In this document: positions 8,252-15,890 of the stretch, piece after piece
Numbering within the stretch: the stretch's first letter is position 1
Layout: the number at the start of each line of letters is the position of its first letter
Origin: Oxalobacteraceae bacterium
GTDB lineage: Bacteria; Pseudomonadota; Gammaproteobacteria; Burkholderiales; Burkholderiaceae_D
Direction of reading: 5' to 3'
DNA: 64,000 bases
Assembly: GCA_027490465.1 (NCBI GenBank)
Contig: JAIXXZ010000112.1
Span: 40,052 to 104,051 of the forward strand
The notes under the pieces: generated by a model
The model's database searches: none
What the model was told of the DNA's origin: nothing
Seen by the model: the letters and a program-made list of their open reading frames with translations, nothing else
Program-made: the position numbers and the translations under genes

Positions 8252-8653
8252 ATGAAAACCAGACTGAGGAAACCAGCTGAGCAAGAGCGAGCACAATTCG
8301 CCGAACGAGTGAAGGCAGCATTGGCAGCGTGCGATATGCCCGTGAGTGCCACTGGGCTACAGCGAGTATTCAACGAGCGTAATAACGACCTTGCTATAAG
8401 CGTACATGCGGCCCGCAAGTGGATTACAGGTGAATCCATACCCACGCAGTCTCGGTTGCGAGCTTTGGCAGATGTATTGCAGGTACCAGCAACCTGGCTG
8501 AGATTTGGTGACGAAGCGGCTACATTAGAAAGTAAAGCGCTGTCGGCGCAAGAGCACATGCTGATTCAGCAGTTTCGTAAGCTATCAGAGGCGCAACGCA
8601 CGCATGTGTTAGCGCTGGTGCAGAGCGCAGTAGATTTACGTGGCAAGCGATGA
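8252..8653 (+). CDS. XRE-like helix-turn-helix transcriptional regulator
   Basis: A 133-aa protein with a lambda-repressor-type DNA-binding region around residues 18-82: RVKAALAACDMPVSATGLQRVFN, then SVHAARKWITGESIPTQSR and LRALADVLQVPATWLRFG. The C-terminal third (SAQEHMLIQQFRKLSEAQR) is a helical tail. Proteins of this shape act as repressors or copy/maintenance regulators on phages and plasmids. It stands alone between two small leftward genes and is preceded by the 40-base repeat also found ahead of the Pol I-like gene, so it may control both. Confidence 0.75.
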   Translation: MKTRLRKPAEQERAQFAERVKAALAACDMPVSATGLQRVFNERNNDLAISVHAARKWITGESIPTQSRLRALADVLQVPATWLRFGDEAATLESKALSAQEHMLIQQFRKLSEAQRTHVLALVQSAVDLRGKR

Positions 8654-8668
8654 CGTATTGGAGCGCAG

Positions 8669-9016
8669 CTAGTCCCGTTTTACCCAACGACGATCAATAG
8701 CAGCCTTGCCAGTTTTTCGCTCATATTCAGCATCTGCGGCACGTTGGGCTTCACCGTAGCGTATGGACGCAATGGCGATATCATCTGCAGTGGGTGTAAT
8801 GGTTTGCGCATCCCGTGCCATCTGGGCTGCCAAATACCGTTGTAGCCACTCACGCTGCCAAGCACGTGGGTAGACTTTGATCGGTTCGGCGGACACTGCC
8901 GTGGGTACGGTATTTTGCGGCAGTGGCGTTGCTGGCGTATTGGCACCTGTGTCTTGTGCTTGCTGACTGATTTTGAGTATGGGCTTTGACGGTGTGGCGA
9001 ATTCGTAGTAGCGCAT
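8669..9016 (-). CDS. Small protein of unknown function (MRYYEF type)
   Basis: A 115-aa product from the ATG at 9016, which has a clear AAGGAG ribosome-binding site; the longer open frame upstream looks non-coding. The start, MRYYEFATPSKP, is followed by a Pro/Thr-rich stretch and a helical, charged C-terminus (WQREWLQRYLAAQMARDAQ; RYGEAQRAADAEYERKTGK). The first residues resemble those of the protein at 11605-12042 (MRIFEIASAEDQ), so the two may share an N-terminal element. The function is unknown. The palindrome TTAAGTACTTAT lies upstream. Confidence 0.6.
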   Translation of the reverse strand: MRYYEFATPSKPILKISQQAQDTGANTPATPLPQNTVPTAVSAEPIKVYPRAWQREWLQRYLAAQMARDAQTITPTADDIAIASIRYGEAQRAADAEYERKTGKAAIDRRWVKRD

Positions 9017-9030
9017 GTGTGTCTCCTTGC

Positions 9031-9042
9031 TTAAGTACTTAT
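9031..9042. promoter_or_regulatory. Palindromic 12-base motif, copy 2
   Basis: TTAAGTACTTAT, identical to 8065-8076, sits just upstream of the AAGGAG ribosome-binding site of the MRYYEF gene, which reads leftward. Confidence 0.35.
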
Positions 9043-9213
9043 GATGCCTATTGCTCGTTCTTTTTATGCAAGGTCTGCTCATTCTTAAGATGGCCGGAGA
9101 TTGGTTGGCTTGGTAGCGAAAATCGATTCATCTAAATTTTCTGAGGGAAATTTTTTCCAAGGACTGGTTTCATTTCAATCAGATGATTCAGGTATTCATC
9201 TATCAATCAAGTA

Positions 9214-9253
9214 GCTTTGGGATGAGGCCTTTACTATATGCGTGTGACTTTTT
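9214..9253 (+). repeat. Upstream repeat, copy 2
   Basis: GCTTTGGGATGA followed by the same 23 bases as copy 1 (9231-9253). It ends 67 bases ahead of the Pol I-like ATG, in the same orientation as copy 1 ahead of the XRE gene. Confidence 0.6.
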
Positions 9254-9267
9254 TTAGCGAATACATA

Positions 9268-9306
9268 ATCTATGAAAAGGCGCTAAATAACAGAAAATTC
9301 ATAGAT
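9268..9306. promoter_or_regulatory. Inverted repeat just ahead of the Pol I-like gene
   Basis: ATCTATGAA (9268-9276) and TTCATAGAT (9298-9306) form a perfect 9-bp inverted repeat with a 21-base centre. The arms share CTATGAA and the trailing ATTTT with the repeat between the DnaA boxes (7179-7203). Plasmid initiators often bind both origin repeats and related inverted repeats in their own promoter, giving autoregulation. Confidence 0.55.
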
Positions 9307-9320
9307 TTTAGAGTTTGCCG

Positions 9321-10886
9321 ATGATTAAACTCACCATAGATCCGAAAGTTTTAGCTGCCATGAAAAAGGCTTTCCCTAAGCCTGCGATGTCGGCTGAACG
9401 CGCACTCAACAAATACGTCGGTGTGCTGGAAACCATGCTGACCAAATCACTACAATTCCCTAGATCTCCCATTCAACAGAAGCAGGGCTGGTACGCCATT
9501 TCTCTTCAGCAGCTAGCTAATTCTGGCGGCCAGATAGGGCCTAATAAGATACGGGTTCATAAGTGGCTGCGTGAAAACAATCTAGCGCTGGTGGAGACTC
9601 TGGAGCAGGGCAGTGCCATTACTCAAAAGGTCAGCGAAGTTAAGCTGTCTAAGCTGGCAACAGCAGTAAATACACTCACAGTTCAAGGGAGTGTGATCGC
9701 AACAAAAACGACCAACCAAGCACTAGACGACTACCTGACCGGCGATGATGCGGATAACCATCAGTTATTCAATCATCTGTATCCAGATTATCGGGCCCTC
9801 GCCGGCACTCCTCATTTCGATGAGACTTTTGATCCGCTGCCCGTTGATATGCCGTCACTCAAAGCCTACATGGTGTGGCTTTCAGATAATGCGACCAAGA
9901 TCAACGCCACCGATAAAGCAATGGCACTGCGTCAAGCGAAAATCATTCTTGGCGTGGCCAGCGTATTCAAAGGCATTTATCTGCAGAGACGAAAGGCTAG
10001 TGCGTTTGGCAGGGTCTACTATGAAGGTACTAGCATTCAGAATGTGAACAAGGAGCTACGCCGAGCAGTTTTGGGTAACTGCTGGGAGTACGATATTCGT
10101 AGTAGTGTGATTGCATGGAAGATGGGCTACGCCAAGGTGTACCTTTCCTTACAGTCAGGTGAACAAGACCTGCGCCGCGCGTTTTCTGCAACGCTGTGTT
10201 TTCTCGAAGACAAAGATGACTTCATGGCGACCGTCCGATATGAGGTATTCAAAAAGGACAGTAAAGTACCTAAGGACCTACAGACTGATTTATTGAAACA
10301 AGCGTTCACAGCCATCAGCTTTGGTGCTAAACACAACAGCAGAGGCTGGCCGAATGATCAGGGTGGCTGGACGAATTCAGCCATTGCCGACATCATCAAA
10401 AACAGTGAAGAGCGCGAGAGGTTTTTATCTGACGCCACTGTAGTCAAATTCACCACCGAGCAGCACGCGTTAGATAACTTCATCTTCTTTCTGGTCAAGC
10501 TCAGGCGAAAAGACCTGCTGCGAAAGACTATGCTTCAGACGCCGAGCGGACAGCCGAGCAAATCCAAGATCTTGGCCTATTTGTACCAGCATGATGAGAC
10601 TGAGATTATGGATGTGGTGAGAACTACGGCAGCAGAACGGGATCACGCTCCGATCGCAAATATTCATGATGCCATTTTCTTCAAGCGTCGATTAGGCGTT
10701 GATTTGAAGCATGAGATTGAGCTTAGGATGCAAGAGCACTCTGCCAATCCCTACTGGCGACTCAAGGCAAAAGAGATCAAGCGTTACACTCCAGTAAGCC
10801 TGGATGAGGCAGCTGAAATCGCCGCACATAAGGAGCGAATCGCAGAGGAAGAGCGTGTTGCTAAAGCTTTTTTTGGGAAAACCTAA
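9321..10886 (+). CDS. Family A (Pol I-like) polymerase-motif protein, putative replication protein of the element
   Basis: A 521-aa protein from the ATG at 9321 (AGAG 7 bases upstream; a TTG at 9315 is the alternative). The N-terminal ~110 residues contain a winged-helix-like stretch (GWYAISLQQLANSGG, then KIRVHKWLRENNLALVE). The C-terminal half matches the order of family A polymerase motifs: GRVYYEGTSIQN (about 230-241; compare Pol I GRLSSxxPNLQN), motif A EYDIRSS with Asp258, motif B K-x7-F-G with Lys326 and Phe334, and motif C NIHDAIF with His449-Asp450. The Lys-to-Asp distance of 124 equals that of E. coli Pol I (758 to 882). The Glu after motif A and the motif B Arg are not conserved, and no exonuclease domain is present. 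A replication role is inferred from the motifs and nearby origin-like repeats. Confidence 0.6.
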   Translation: MIKLTIDPKVLAAMKKAFPKPAMSAERALNKYVGVLETMLTKSLQFPRSPIQQKQGWYAISLQQLANSGGQIGPNKIRVHKWLRENNLALVETLEQGSAITQKVSEVKLSKLATAVNTLTVQGSVIATKTTNQALDDYLTGDDADNHQLFNHLYPDYRALAGTPHFDETFDPLPVDMPSLKAYMVWLSDNATKINATDKAMALRQAKIILGVASVFKGIYLQRRKASAFGRVYYEGTSIQNVNKELRRAVLGNCWEYDIRSSVIAWKMGYAKVYLSLQSGEQDLRRAFSATLCFLEDKDDFMATVRYEVFKKDSKVPKDLQTDLLKQAFTAISFGAKHNSRGWPNDQGGWTNSAIADIIKNSEERERFLSDATVVKFTTEQHALDNFIFFLVKLRRKDLLRKTMLQTPSGQPSKSKILAYLYQHDETEIMDVVRTTAAERDHAPIANIHDAIFFKRRLGVDLKHEIELRMQEHSANPYWRLKAKEIKRYTPVSLDEAAEIAAHKERIAEEERVAKAFFGKT

Positions 10887-11008
10887 TTATTCGGTGCTGA
10901 GTCCTTCCAAGTTATCGGGTTATTCAGCGTTTTGGCTAGGAATCGGTTGTCCGATCGGCGGGGCCGACAATAAATTTGTACTTCCTATCAATGATATGGG
11001 AGTACATG

Positions 11009-11512
11009 ATGTCAACTTTGAGTAATTTAAAACTTGTGAGTAGCCAGCGCAAAAAGGCAGGCACACCCACAGAAGCCCGCCGTAAAAAACTCACCACCAA
11101 GCTCTATGAGCAAATACAGCTTGCGAAAGCTCTACGCGATGGTGGGCAATACGCACCACTCAAAATGCGGACGATTCGCGATAAGGCAACAGGCACCAAG
11201 GAGCGTGTTGAAGTCGCCAAAATTATTAAGCCTTGGTGGTGGGATGAAAACGGCAAGATCTGCCTGATGATTCACTATGGTGCCAAAGTGCTGGAACTGG
11301 AGAATGGTCTCAACGCGGTTGAGGTCGACGATATGACGTCCTTGGTGTCGACCTTAGAATTGATCAAGACGGCTGCTGACAAAGGGGAGCTGGATGCGCA
11401 GATCAATTCCGCCAGTGAGATGGTCAGAGCCGGATTCAAGCGCGACAAAGTAGAGCGCGACAAAATAGAGCGGAAAAATGGCACATTGAAGTTGCCGGCC
11501 AAGTCCGCTTAA
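11009..11512 (+). CDS. DUF6641-like protein
   Basis: A 167-aa product. The second of two adjacent ATG codons (11009) is used because GGGAG lies 6 bases upstream. The start STLSNLKLVSSQRKKAG, the middle KLYEQIQLAKALRDGGQYAP, the ELENGLNAVEVDD segment and the C-terminal helical AGFKRDK region match my memory of DUF6641 proteins, which occur in integrated elements of Burkholderiales. The N-terminal half is strongly basic. The function is unknown. It is followed after about 20 bases by a strong terminator, so it ends the transcript that may begin with the Pol I-like gene. Confidence 0.65.
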   Translation: MSTLSNLKLVSSQRKKAGTPTEARRKKLTTKLYEQIQLAKALRDGGQYAPLKMRTIRDKATGTKERVEVAKIIKPWWWDENGKICLMIHYGAKVLELENGLNAVEVDDMTSLVSTLELIKTAADKGELDAQINSASEMVRAGFKRDKVERDKIERKNGTLKLPAKSA

Positions 11513-11531
11513 GTATTATTACCAAACTCAT

Positions 11532-11557
11532 AGCCGGCAGCGCTTGCCGGCTTTTTT
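11532..11557 (+). terminator. Intrinsic terminator after the DUF6641-like gene
   Basis: AGCCGGCA (11532-11539), a five-base loop, TGCCGGCT (11545-11552), then a run of T to 11557. This is a perfect 8-bp stem with a T-tail. Confidence 0.85.
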
Positions 11558-11604
11558 ACGGCTGAACCCGCTCCTTCGCATAAATATATGAAAAGGAGTT
11601 AGGG

Positions 11605-12042
11605 ATGAGGATTTTTGAGATTGCCAGTGCAGAGGATCAATTGGCGCTGTGGAAGCTGATTTCAGACAGTGTATGGACTACGATTAGCCAGCAGGCCAGA
11701 AACGAGGCGCAGCAAAAGGCGGCCGAGGCAGCAAAGAGTCGGCTAAAGCCCAAGAAGCCCAAAAAGCTCAAGAAGCCACCTCGCGCACCTGCACCACCCA
11801 AGCCGAAGCCCGTTAACAAATCGGCGGTGTCAACGAGACCTCATAACGCAACCCAGCCAGCACGAGCTCAAATCCGACCCGCACCCATGCCAAACCGTCA
11901 GCCACCGTTACCCAGCTCGCAGCCTGTATTGCCGGCAGTGCGAAACTCGGCGTTCAGCCAGGGTGATCTAAACCGTATACAAACATCAATGGCCAGTCCC
12001 GTTGGATTTGGAGCGGGTGCTGGTACATCCGTTTCGAACTAA
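11605..12042 (+). CDS. Basic, Pro/Ala-rich protein of unknown function (MRIFEI type)
   Basis: A 145-aa protein with a good AAAGGAG ribosome-binding site 8 bases ahead of the ATG. Residues 1-45 look folded and helical (MRIFEIASAEDQLALWKLI, then VWTTISQQARNEAQQKAAEA). Residues 45-125 are Lys/Pro-rich and low complexity (KPKKPKKLKKPPRAP), and the end is Gly/Ala/Ser-rich. The basic tail could bind nucleic acid. The N-terminal motif recalls the protein at 8669-9016. No function can be assigned. Confidence 0.65.
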   Translation: MRIFEIASAEDQLALWKLISDSVWTTISQQARNEAQQKAAEAAKSRLKPKKPKKLKKPPRAPAPPKPKPVNKSAVSTRPHNATQPARAQIRPAPMPNRQPPLPSSQPVLPAVRNSAFSQGDLNRIQTSMASPVGFGAGAGTSVSN

Positions 12043-12141
12043 ATCCCGTCTATCGACCCAAAATCGCGGTATTTTGACGATTTCGAATACGCAAAATTGA
12101 ATCGATTTCGCGGTGTCGACAGGCATAGTAAAAATACTTGG

Positions 12142-13107
12142 CTAGGGCTTTCCTAATTGGGAGCTATCCAGGGCTGAAAAATTCTGGACCGCAGACAGTA
12201 CATCTCCGCGACTTGGTCCTGCTCGGGCAGCTGAAGAAAAATCCAGATGGGGTAGAAAAAATCGATGCTCCCCCAGGATCCAACCGCGAGGACGCCATTC
12301 ATGACTGGAGATCGCGTGTTTGAGACGGCGTGTCTGTAGTCTAGTCCAGCGCCGCGTTACGGGAACTAATGCTCGACAAGGAAACAAGCCAATTTCAGCG
12401 TTGGCGATCAGTTGCTGTGCAGTGGTCTTTTTACTGCAAAACAGCGCCCGAATCCGGTCTTGCGATTTCTGAGCCAGGGCTACGGTCCCCATGGCGGTAG
12501 AAGATAACTTGCCAAGAATGTTGAGAAATTTCGCTTTTTCATACCCGCCCCAACGATGTATGGGCTCGTGGGGATAGCTCTTGCCACACGCATCTTCAAT
12601 CACGTTGGCGCAATATGCGTCAACGATGGTAGTTCGGCTTTTAGGATCGAGCTTATTAAGTTGGAAGGGCGCATCTTGGGTGTATCGCTTACCTCTAATC
12701 AGTGCTTGATCCCAGATTGTTTGAAATGCATTAATTGCATCTTCTCTTGATAGCGACCGGTCGACAGAAAAATACAGTTTGTCGACACTAGATCCAAACA
12801 CGGTGTTTGGGTCGAGTACTGCCATCGACGCCGTTTCGGGATGAATCTGCGCAAAATCGAGCGATTGCTGGGGCGAGTCAAATAATTCGTGAGCGCGCTC
12901 CTGCCAGTAGTGAAGCAGAGTGCTGTATTCAAAAATATTTCCAAAATACTTCCACACCCGGTGCAATCGCTCGTCTTCACATCGTCCATCCTCTTTGCAA
13001 ATCCACCAATAATCAGCACTGCAACGCAGGTAAGCAATCCACCAAAAATACAGTGTTTTACAGATATCAGGTGTGGTCTCAGCCTCGTGAATCAGTATGT
13101 TTTTCAT
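12142..13107 (-). CDS. Protein of unknown function, integrated-element type
   Basis: A 321-aa product from the ATG at 13107, which has AAGGA six bases upstream. The N-terminal part is rich in Trp, Tyr and Cys (TLYFWWIAYLRCSADYWWIC, then RCEDERLHRVWKYFGNIFE), followed by an acidic mixed region and a C-terminal segment (QQLIANAEIGLFPCRALV, then TRRWTRLQTRRLKHAI). I do not recognise a named family. It is transcribed against its neighbours, as cargo or control genes often are in such elements. It shows no membrane segment and no signal peptide. Confidence 0.6.
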   Translation of the reverse strand: MKNILIHEAETTPDICKTLYFWWIAYLRCSADYWWICKEDGRCEDERLHRVWKYFGNIFEYSTLLHYWQERAHELFDSPQQSLDFAQIHPETASMAVLDPNTVFGSSVDKLYFSVDRSLSREDAINAFQTIWDQALIRGKRYTQDAPFQLNKLDPKSRTTIVDAYCANVIEDACGKSYPHEPIHRWGGYEKAKFLNILGKLSSTAMGTVALAQKSQDRIRALFCSKKTTAQQLIANAEIGLFPCRALVPVTRRWTRLQTRRLKHAISSHEWRPRGWILGEHRFFLPHLDFSSAARAGPSRGDVLSAVQNFSALDSSQLGKP

Positions 13108-13252
13108 AATAATCCTTTCCATAAAGGCAGTTGCAGAAAAGGTACTGAAATAAAGTATTAAATGATCTGAACTGGACGGTCATTTAATCAGATTGCCGGT
13201 TACGTTTACCGGGTGCAGAAATTATTCTGCCGTACCGATCAAGGAGACATTT

Positions 13253-14284
13253 ATGCAGCTATCAAACGGCGCGATTAAGGTAAAGACCCCTAGTGCAGCA
13301 TCTGCACTTTCCGCAAAAACGGAAGAAAAAGAATTTGAAGGTGTTGATTTGGAGACCTTTGATCTCAGCGGCTTTGTTGCACCCCATTTAGGTGCGATTG
13401 CTGTCAGAGGTGAGAGCAAGGAAATCAAGAATCCTGAAATTGAAAAATTCTTAAGTGAAAGCGCGAACCTCCTGGCGATGGGGGAAAAGTATGAAGTTGA
13501 AATTGTCCAGCGTGGTCACAATGCGCTTTATGAGTTACTGGCATCCATTTATGATTTTTCGATGCGGATTGAAAAACATCCGACCCGAGACAAGATCTTA
13601 GAAGCGATAAGGAAAGAGTTGAAAGAAACACACGATATTTCGGTCAAAGCAGGCACGGCAGCGATTCCCACAATCGTCAAATATGTGGTTCGTTCGGATA
13701 AGCCGACGATCAGTCGTTACACTAAAGTGCTGACGGTAGCCCAGCAGGAGAATCTCAATGCAGCGGACTTACCTGCTTATATTGTCCGACGTGGGGGTGT
13801 GACTCAGATCCAGGAAATTGAATCTGAAGCGTTAGCCAAAAAATCAGGTGACAAAAGCAGTAAAGAGCGGACAGCCCTAATACGAGAATATTTTGAGTTG
13901 GTTGGAACGGCTTCTAAGATGGATTTCGAATTTGGTGGTCAAGTGAATTTTCATGGCGAAGAAAAAGATGGAAAAGTGGAGTCATCCTCTTTTTGCGTAT
14001 TCGTGGCGTGTCATGTGTCGGGTGAGCAGTACAAGATCATCTCCGCCAATGATCTCGGCCGGTCGTTCGAAGATAACTTGGTCAAATACTTGGGTAGAGC
14101 TATGCCCAGCGATTTGACGGTGTTGGAGCATGGCGTTCGAAACTTCAAGAAGCAAATCGCTATGGATTCATCACAGCCTGAGAGCGTACGCCGAAAGATG
14201 AAGGAGCAGCTGGCTGCGCCCTTAAAGCACGCGAAGGTTGACGTGATCGAGGCTGATGCCAAGTTCAAGGACGATGAGGCGTAA
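13253..14284 (+). CDS. Conserved-looking protein of unknown function
   Basis: A 343-aa soluble protein; AAGGAG lies 7 bases ahead of the ATG at 13253. The first ~45 residues are Ser/Ala/Glu-rich and probably flexible. Residues about 80-135 are helical (AMGEKYEVEIVQRGHNALYE, then DFSMRIEKHPTRDKILEAI), and 145-210 look like a folded middle domain. The C-terminus is charged and helical. No family is recognised. It heads a run of three rightward genes with short or negative spacing (13253-15314), so these probably form one transcript. Confidence 0.6.
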   Translation: MQLSNGAIKVKTPSAASALSAKTEEKEFEGVDLETFDLSGFVAPHLGAIAVRGESKEIKNPEIEKFLSESANLLAMGEKYEVEIVQRGHNALYELLASIYDFSMRIEKHPTRDKILEAIRKELKETHDISVKAGTAAIPTIVKYVVRSDKPTISRYTKVLTVAQQENLNAADLPAYIVRRGGVTQIQEIESEALAKKSGDKSSKERTALIREYFELVGTASKMDFEFGGQVNFHGEEKDGKVESSSFCVFVACHVSGEQYKIISANDLGRSFEDNLVKYLGRAMPSDLTVLEHGVRNFKKQIAMDSSQPESVRRKMKEQLAAPLKHAKVDVIEADAKFKDDEA

Positions 14285-14337
14285 TTTGGGTTGGGCTAGG
14301 CTTGTTCAGTCTGGCCCACTTTTTGCGGAGGTGGGGC

Positions 14338-14835
14338 GTGACCAAATATCTGGTATTCAACAATAGTCGCACATCGGGGAAATTTAATGTGCCAGGCAGT
14401 CCGGAAGACATTGCGTGTGATATCGCACGAGTCGTTGAAAATGAAGGTAATTCAAAAACCCGATTTATTAGCTACCCAGCTGAGTCGCCTGAGGCAACCT
14501 TTGCCACGATACATCAAGTACCTAGGTACGCCATCGTATTGAATCAAAAAAAGATAGATGCTTGGATAAACGATGCCGAGCCAATGCTTGCGAAAATACT
14601 TCACGTCCACGATGTCATCGACCATGCGTATGGCGACATTATGGAGGCAGTCAATGATCTTGAGGCTGATATGCAAGACAGTGCGGTTTGCCATGATCTT
14701 GATCTTATGGACGAAATGAATATTGACCACGGATTTGAAGCCATATCGCGTCCAAATGAGTACGTTTTTTCAGATCACATCGCAGAATATTTTGATGTTC
14801 AAGTATTTGAATATCATCCGACAGGTAGCCCATGA
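14338..14835 (+). CDS. Acidic protein of unknown function, first of a coupled pair
   Basis: A 165-aa product from the GTG at 14338, preceded by GGAGG; the frame extends to an earlier ATG that has no ribosome-binding site. It is acidic, especially residues 95-145 (DIMEAVNDLEADMQDSAVC, then DLDLMDEMNIDHGFE). The stop overlaps the next ATG by 4 bases (ATGA). No family is recognised. Coupled acidic gene pairs in elements can be anti-defence or maintenance factors, but nothing in the sequence decides this. Confidence 0.6.
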   Translation: MTKYLVFNNSRTSGKFNVPGSPEDIACDIARVVENEGNSKTRFISYPAESPEATFATIHQVPRYAIVLNQKKIDAWINDAEPMLAKILHVHDVIDHAYGDIMEAVNDLEADMQDSAVCHDLDLMDEMNIDHGFEAISRPNEYVFSDHIAEYFDVQVFEYHPTGSP

Positions 14836-15314
14836 TGGAAAAAGCACAATTATTTAAACGGCTTTTAGCCATTACATACGATGACTTGGCGCTGTTCATC
14901 AATTTTGATGAGCAAGTTAGTGTCGGGCTAATGAAGCTTGATTTAGCTGCTAGGACGCGGCATATCATTCAGGCAGTTCAGTTTGAAGATATGTGGCAGG
15001 CCCTCCCGAAAAATTCAACTACTTATAAGATTTATCTCTCAATGCGACTTGCACCTTTGACTCTCTGCTCAGTTCTGGATAATGAGCAAGAAATGCATTG
15101 CCTCGAGTGGCGACTGGTAATGCCTAATTATGCTGATATCGCCGAAGACCGTAAGCCAAGCTGTTTTGGCGATTATTTAAAGGCTATGGACCGGATGGAA
15201 ATCGTCGATATCGATGACTATGATATTGGGGAGGCTTGTGATTTCCTCGATAAAGCCTATGATTTTTCTAGGCCGTCAGATGCGCTAGGCAACTCGTTGC
15301 AACCAAGGGGGTAG
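14832..15314 (+). CDS. Acidic protein of unknown function, second of a coupled pair
   Basis: A 160-aa soluble protein translated from an ATG that overlaps the previous stop by 4 bases. The N-terminal half is mixed alpha/beta (AITYDDLALFINFDEQVS, then ARTRHIIQAVQFEDMWQAL), and the C-terminus is acidic (MEIVDIDDYDIGEACDFLDK). No motif of a known enzyme is seen. Its constant stoichiometry with the preceding protein, implied by the overlap, suggests that the two act together. Confidence 0.55.
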   Translation: MMEKAQLFKRLLAITYDDLALFINFDEQVSVGLMKLDLAARTRHIIQAVQFEDMWQALPKNSTTYKIYLSMRLAPLTLCSVLDNEQEMHCLEWRLVMPNYADIAEDRKPSCFGDYLKAMDRMEIVDIDDYDIGEACDFLDKAYDFSRPSDALGNSLQPRG

Positions 15315-15338
15315 ACGATCGAATTTGGTTGTGTTTAC

Positions 15339-15818
15339 TTACGAAGTTAGCGCTATAAAAGTCAGTTGCTTTTCTAATTCACGATAAGCCAGCTCAGCGG
15401 CCATGGAATTCCTGCCGGCAGTGATTTGAAGTTGATACGTCTCAGCGGCTGTCGTGATGTGTACTTTGACGGTACCTGCGGAGCTCTTGAATTGATACTG
15501 AATATCTGCTCTGGGTAGGTGTTCTAGCTCATTTACAACTAGATTAATTTTATGAGTGCCAATGTCCAATAGGCGAGGCGCCAGTTTCCATGCATTGGTG
15601 ACTTGGGCTTTGTATTCTGCAATCGCATTCTTGACCACGGTCATAGTGCCTTCCGGCCCTATTTTTGCGATGATGGGCAATTCAGTGCTTAGATCTTCGT
15701 TTTTAAGAAGACGCTGCCGAATGCGATCATAGTAGTCGACGGCAATTAAGGCTTCTTTCATCTGGGCGATGGCATTTTCAGCATAGCGCTCAAAGTATTG
15801 GGTTAATTGCTTCGACAT
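15339..15818 (-). CDS. Protein of unknown function next to the integrase
   Basis: A 159-aa product if it starts at the ATG at 15818, which has AGGGCG upstream; an in-frame ATG lies at 15878. The N-terminus is helical (QLTQYFERYAENAIAQMKEA, then YYDRIRQRLLKNEDLS) and the C-terminus has a strand-rich part (YQFKSSAGTVKVHITTAAE) followed by a helix. It follows the integrase gene on the same strand after a short gap, so it may be co-transcribed with it. A role as an accessory factor is possible only by position. Confidence 0.5.
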   Translation of the reverse strand: MSKQLTQYFERYAENAIAQMKEALIAVDYYDRIRQRLLKNEDLSTELPIIAKIGPEGTMTVVKNAIAEYKAQVTNAWKLAPRLLDIGTHKINLVVNELEHLPRADIQYQFKSSAGTVKVHITTAAETYQLQITAGRNSMAAELAYRELEKQLTFIALTS

Positions 15819-15890
15819 GATCATTTCGCCCTGATGATAATTCAGCCGTGAGGATAGGGCATGAAAGTCATGGGACATTCCTAGCCGGGA

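Larger units (their letters stand above)
9017..9320. other. Control region ahead of the Pol I-like gene
   Basis: 304 bases without a gene. From left to right it holds the 12-base palindrome TTAAGTACTTAT (9031-9042), the second copy of the 40-base repeat (9214-9253) and the inverted repeat 9268-9306 that ends 14 bases before the ATG. These are consistent with a tightly regulated promoter for the Pol I-like gene. Confidence 0.5.

Noticed and set aside
8250-8258. CTATGAAAA at the start of the XRE gene as a third copy of the origin motif
   Set aside because: It includes the ATG-AAA of the gene itself and lacks the opposite arm, so it is probably chance.
7481-10952. 11-base repeat ATCGGTTGTCC at 7481-7491 and 10942-10952
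   Set aside because: Exact 11-base pairs are expected several times by chance in an element of this size, and the contexts differ.
12138-12323. 61-aa rightward ORF
   Set aside because: It lies entirely over the opposite-strand gene 12142-13107 and has no ribosome-binding site or similarity.
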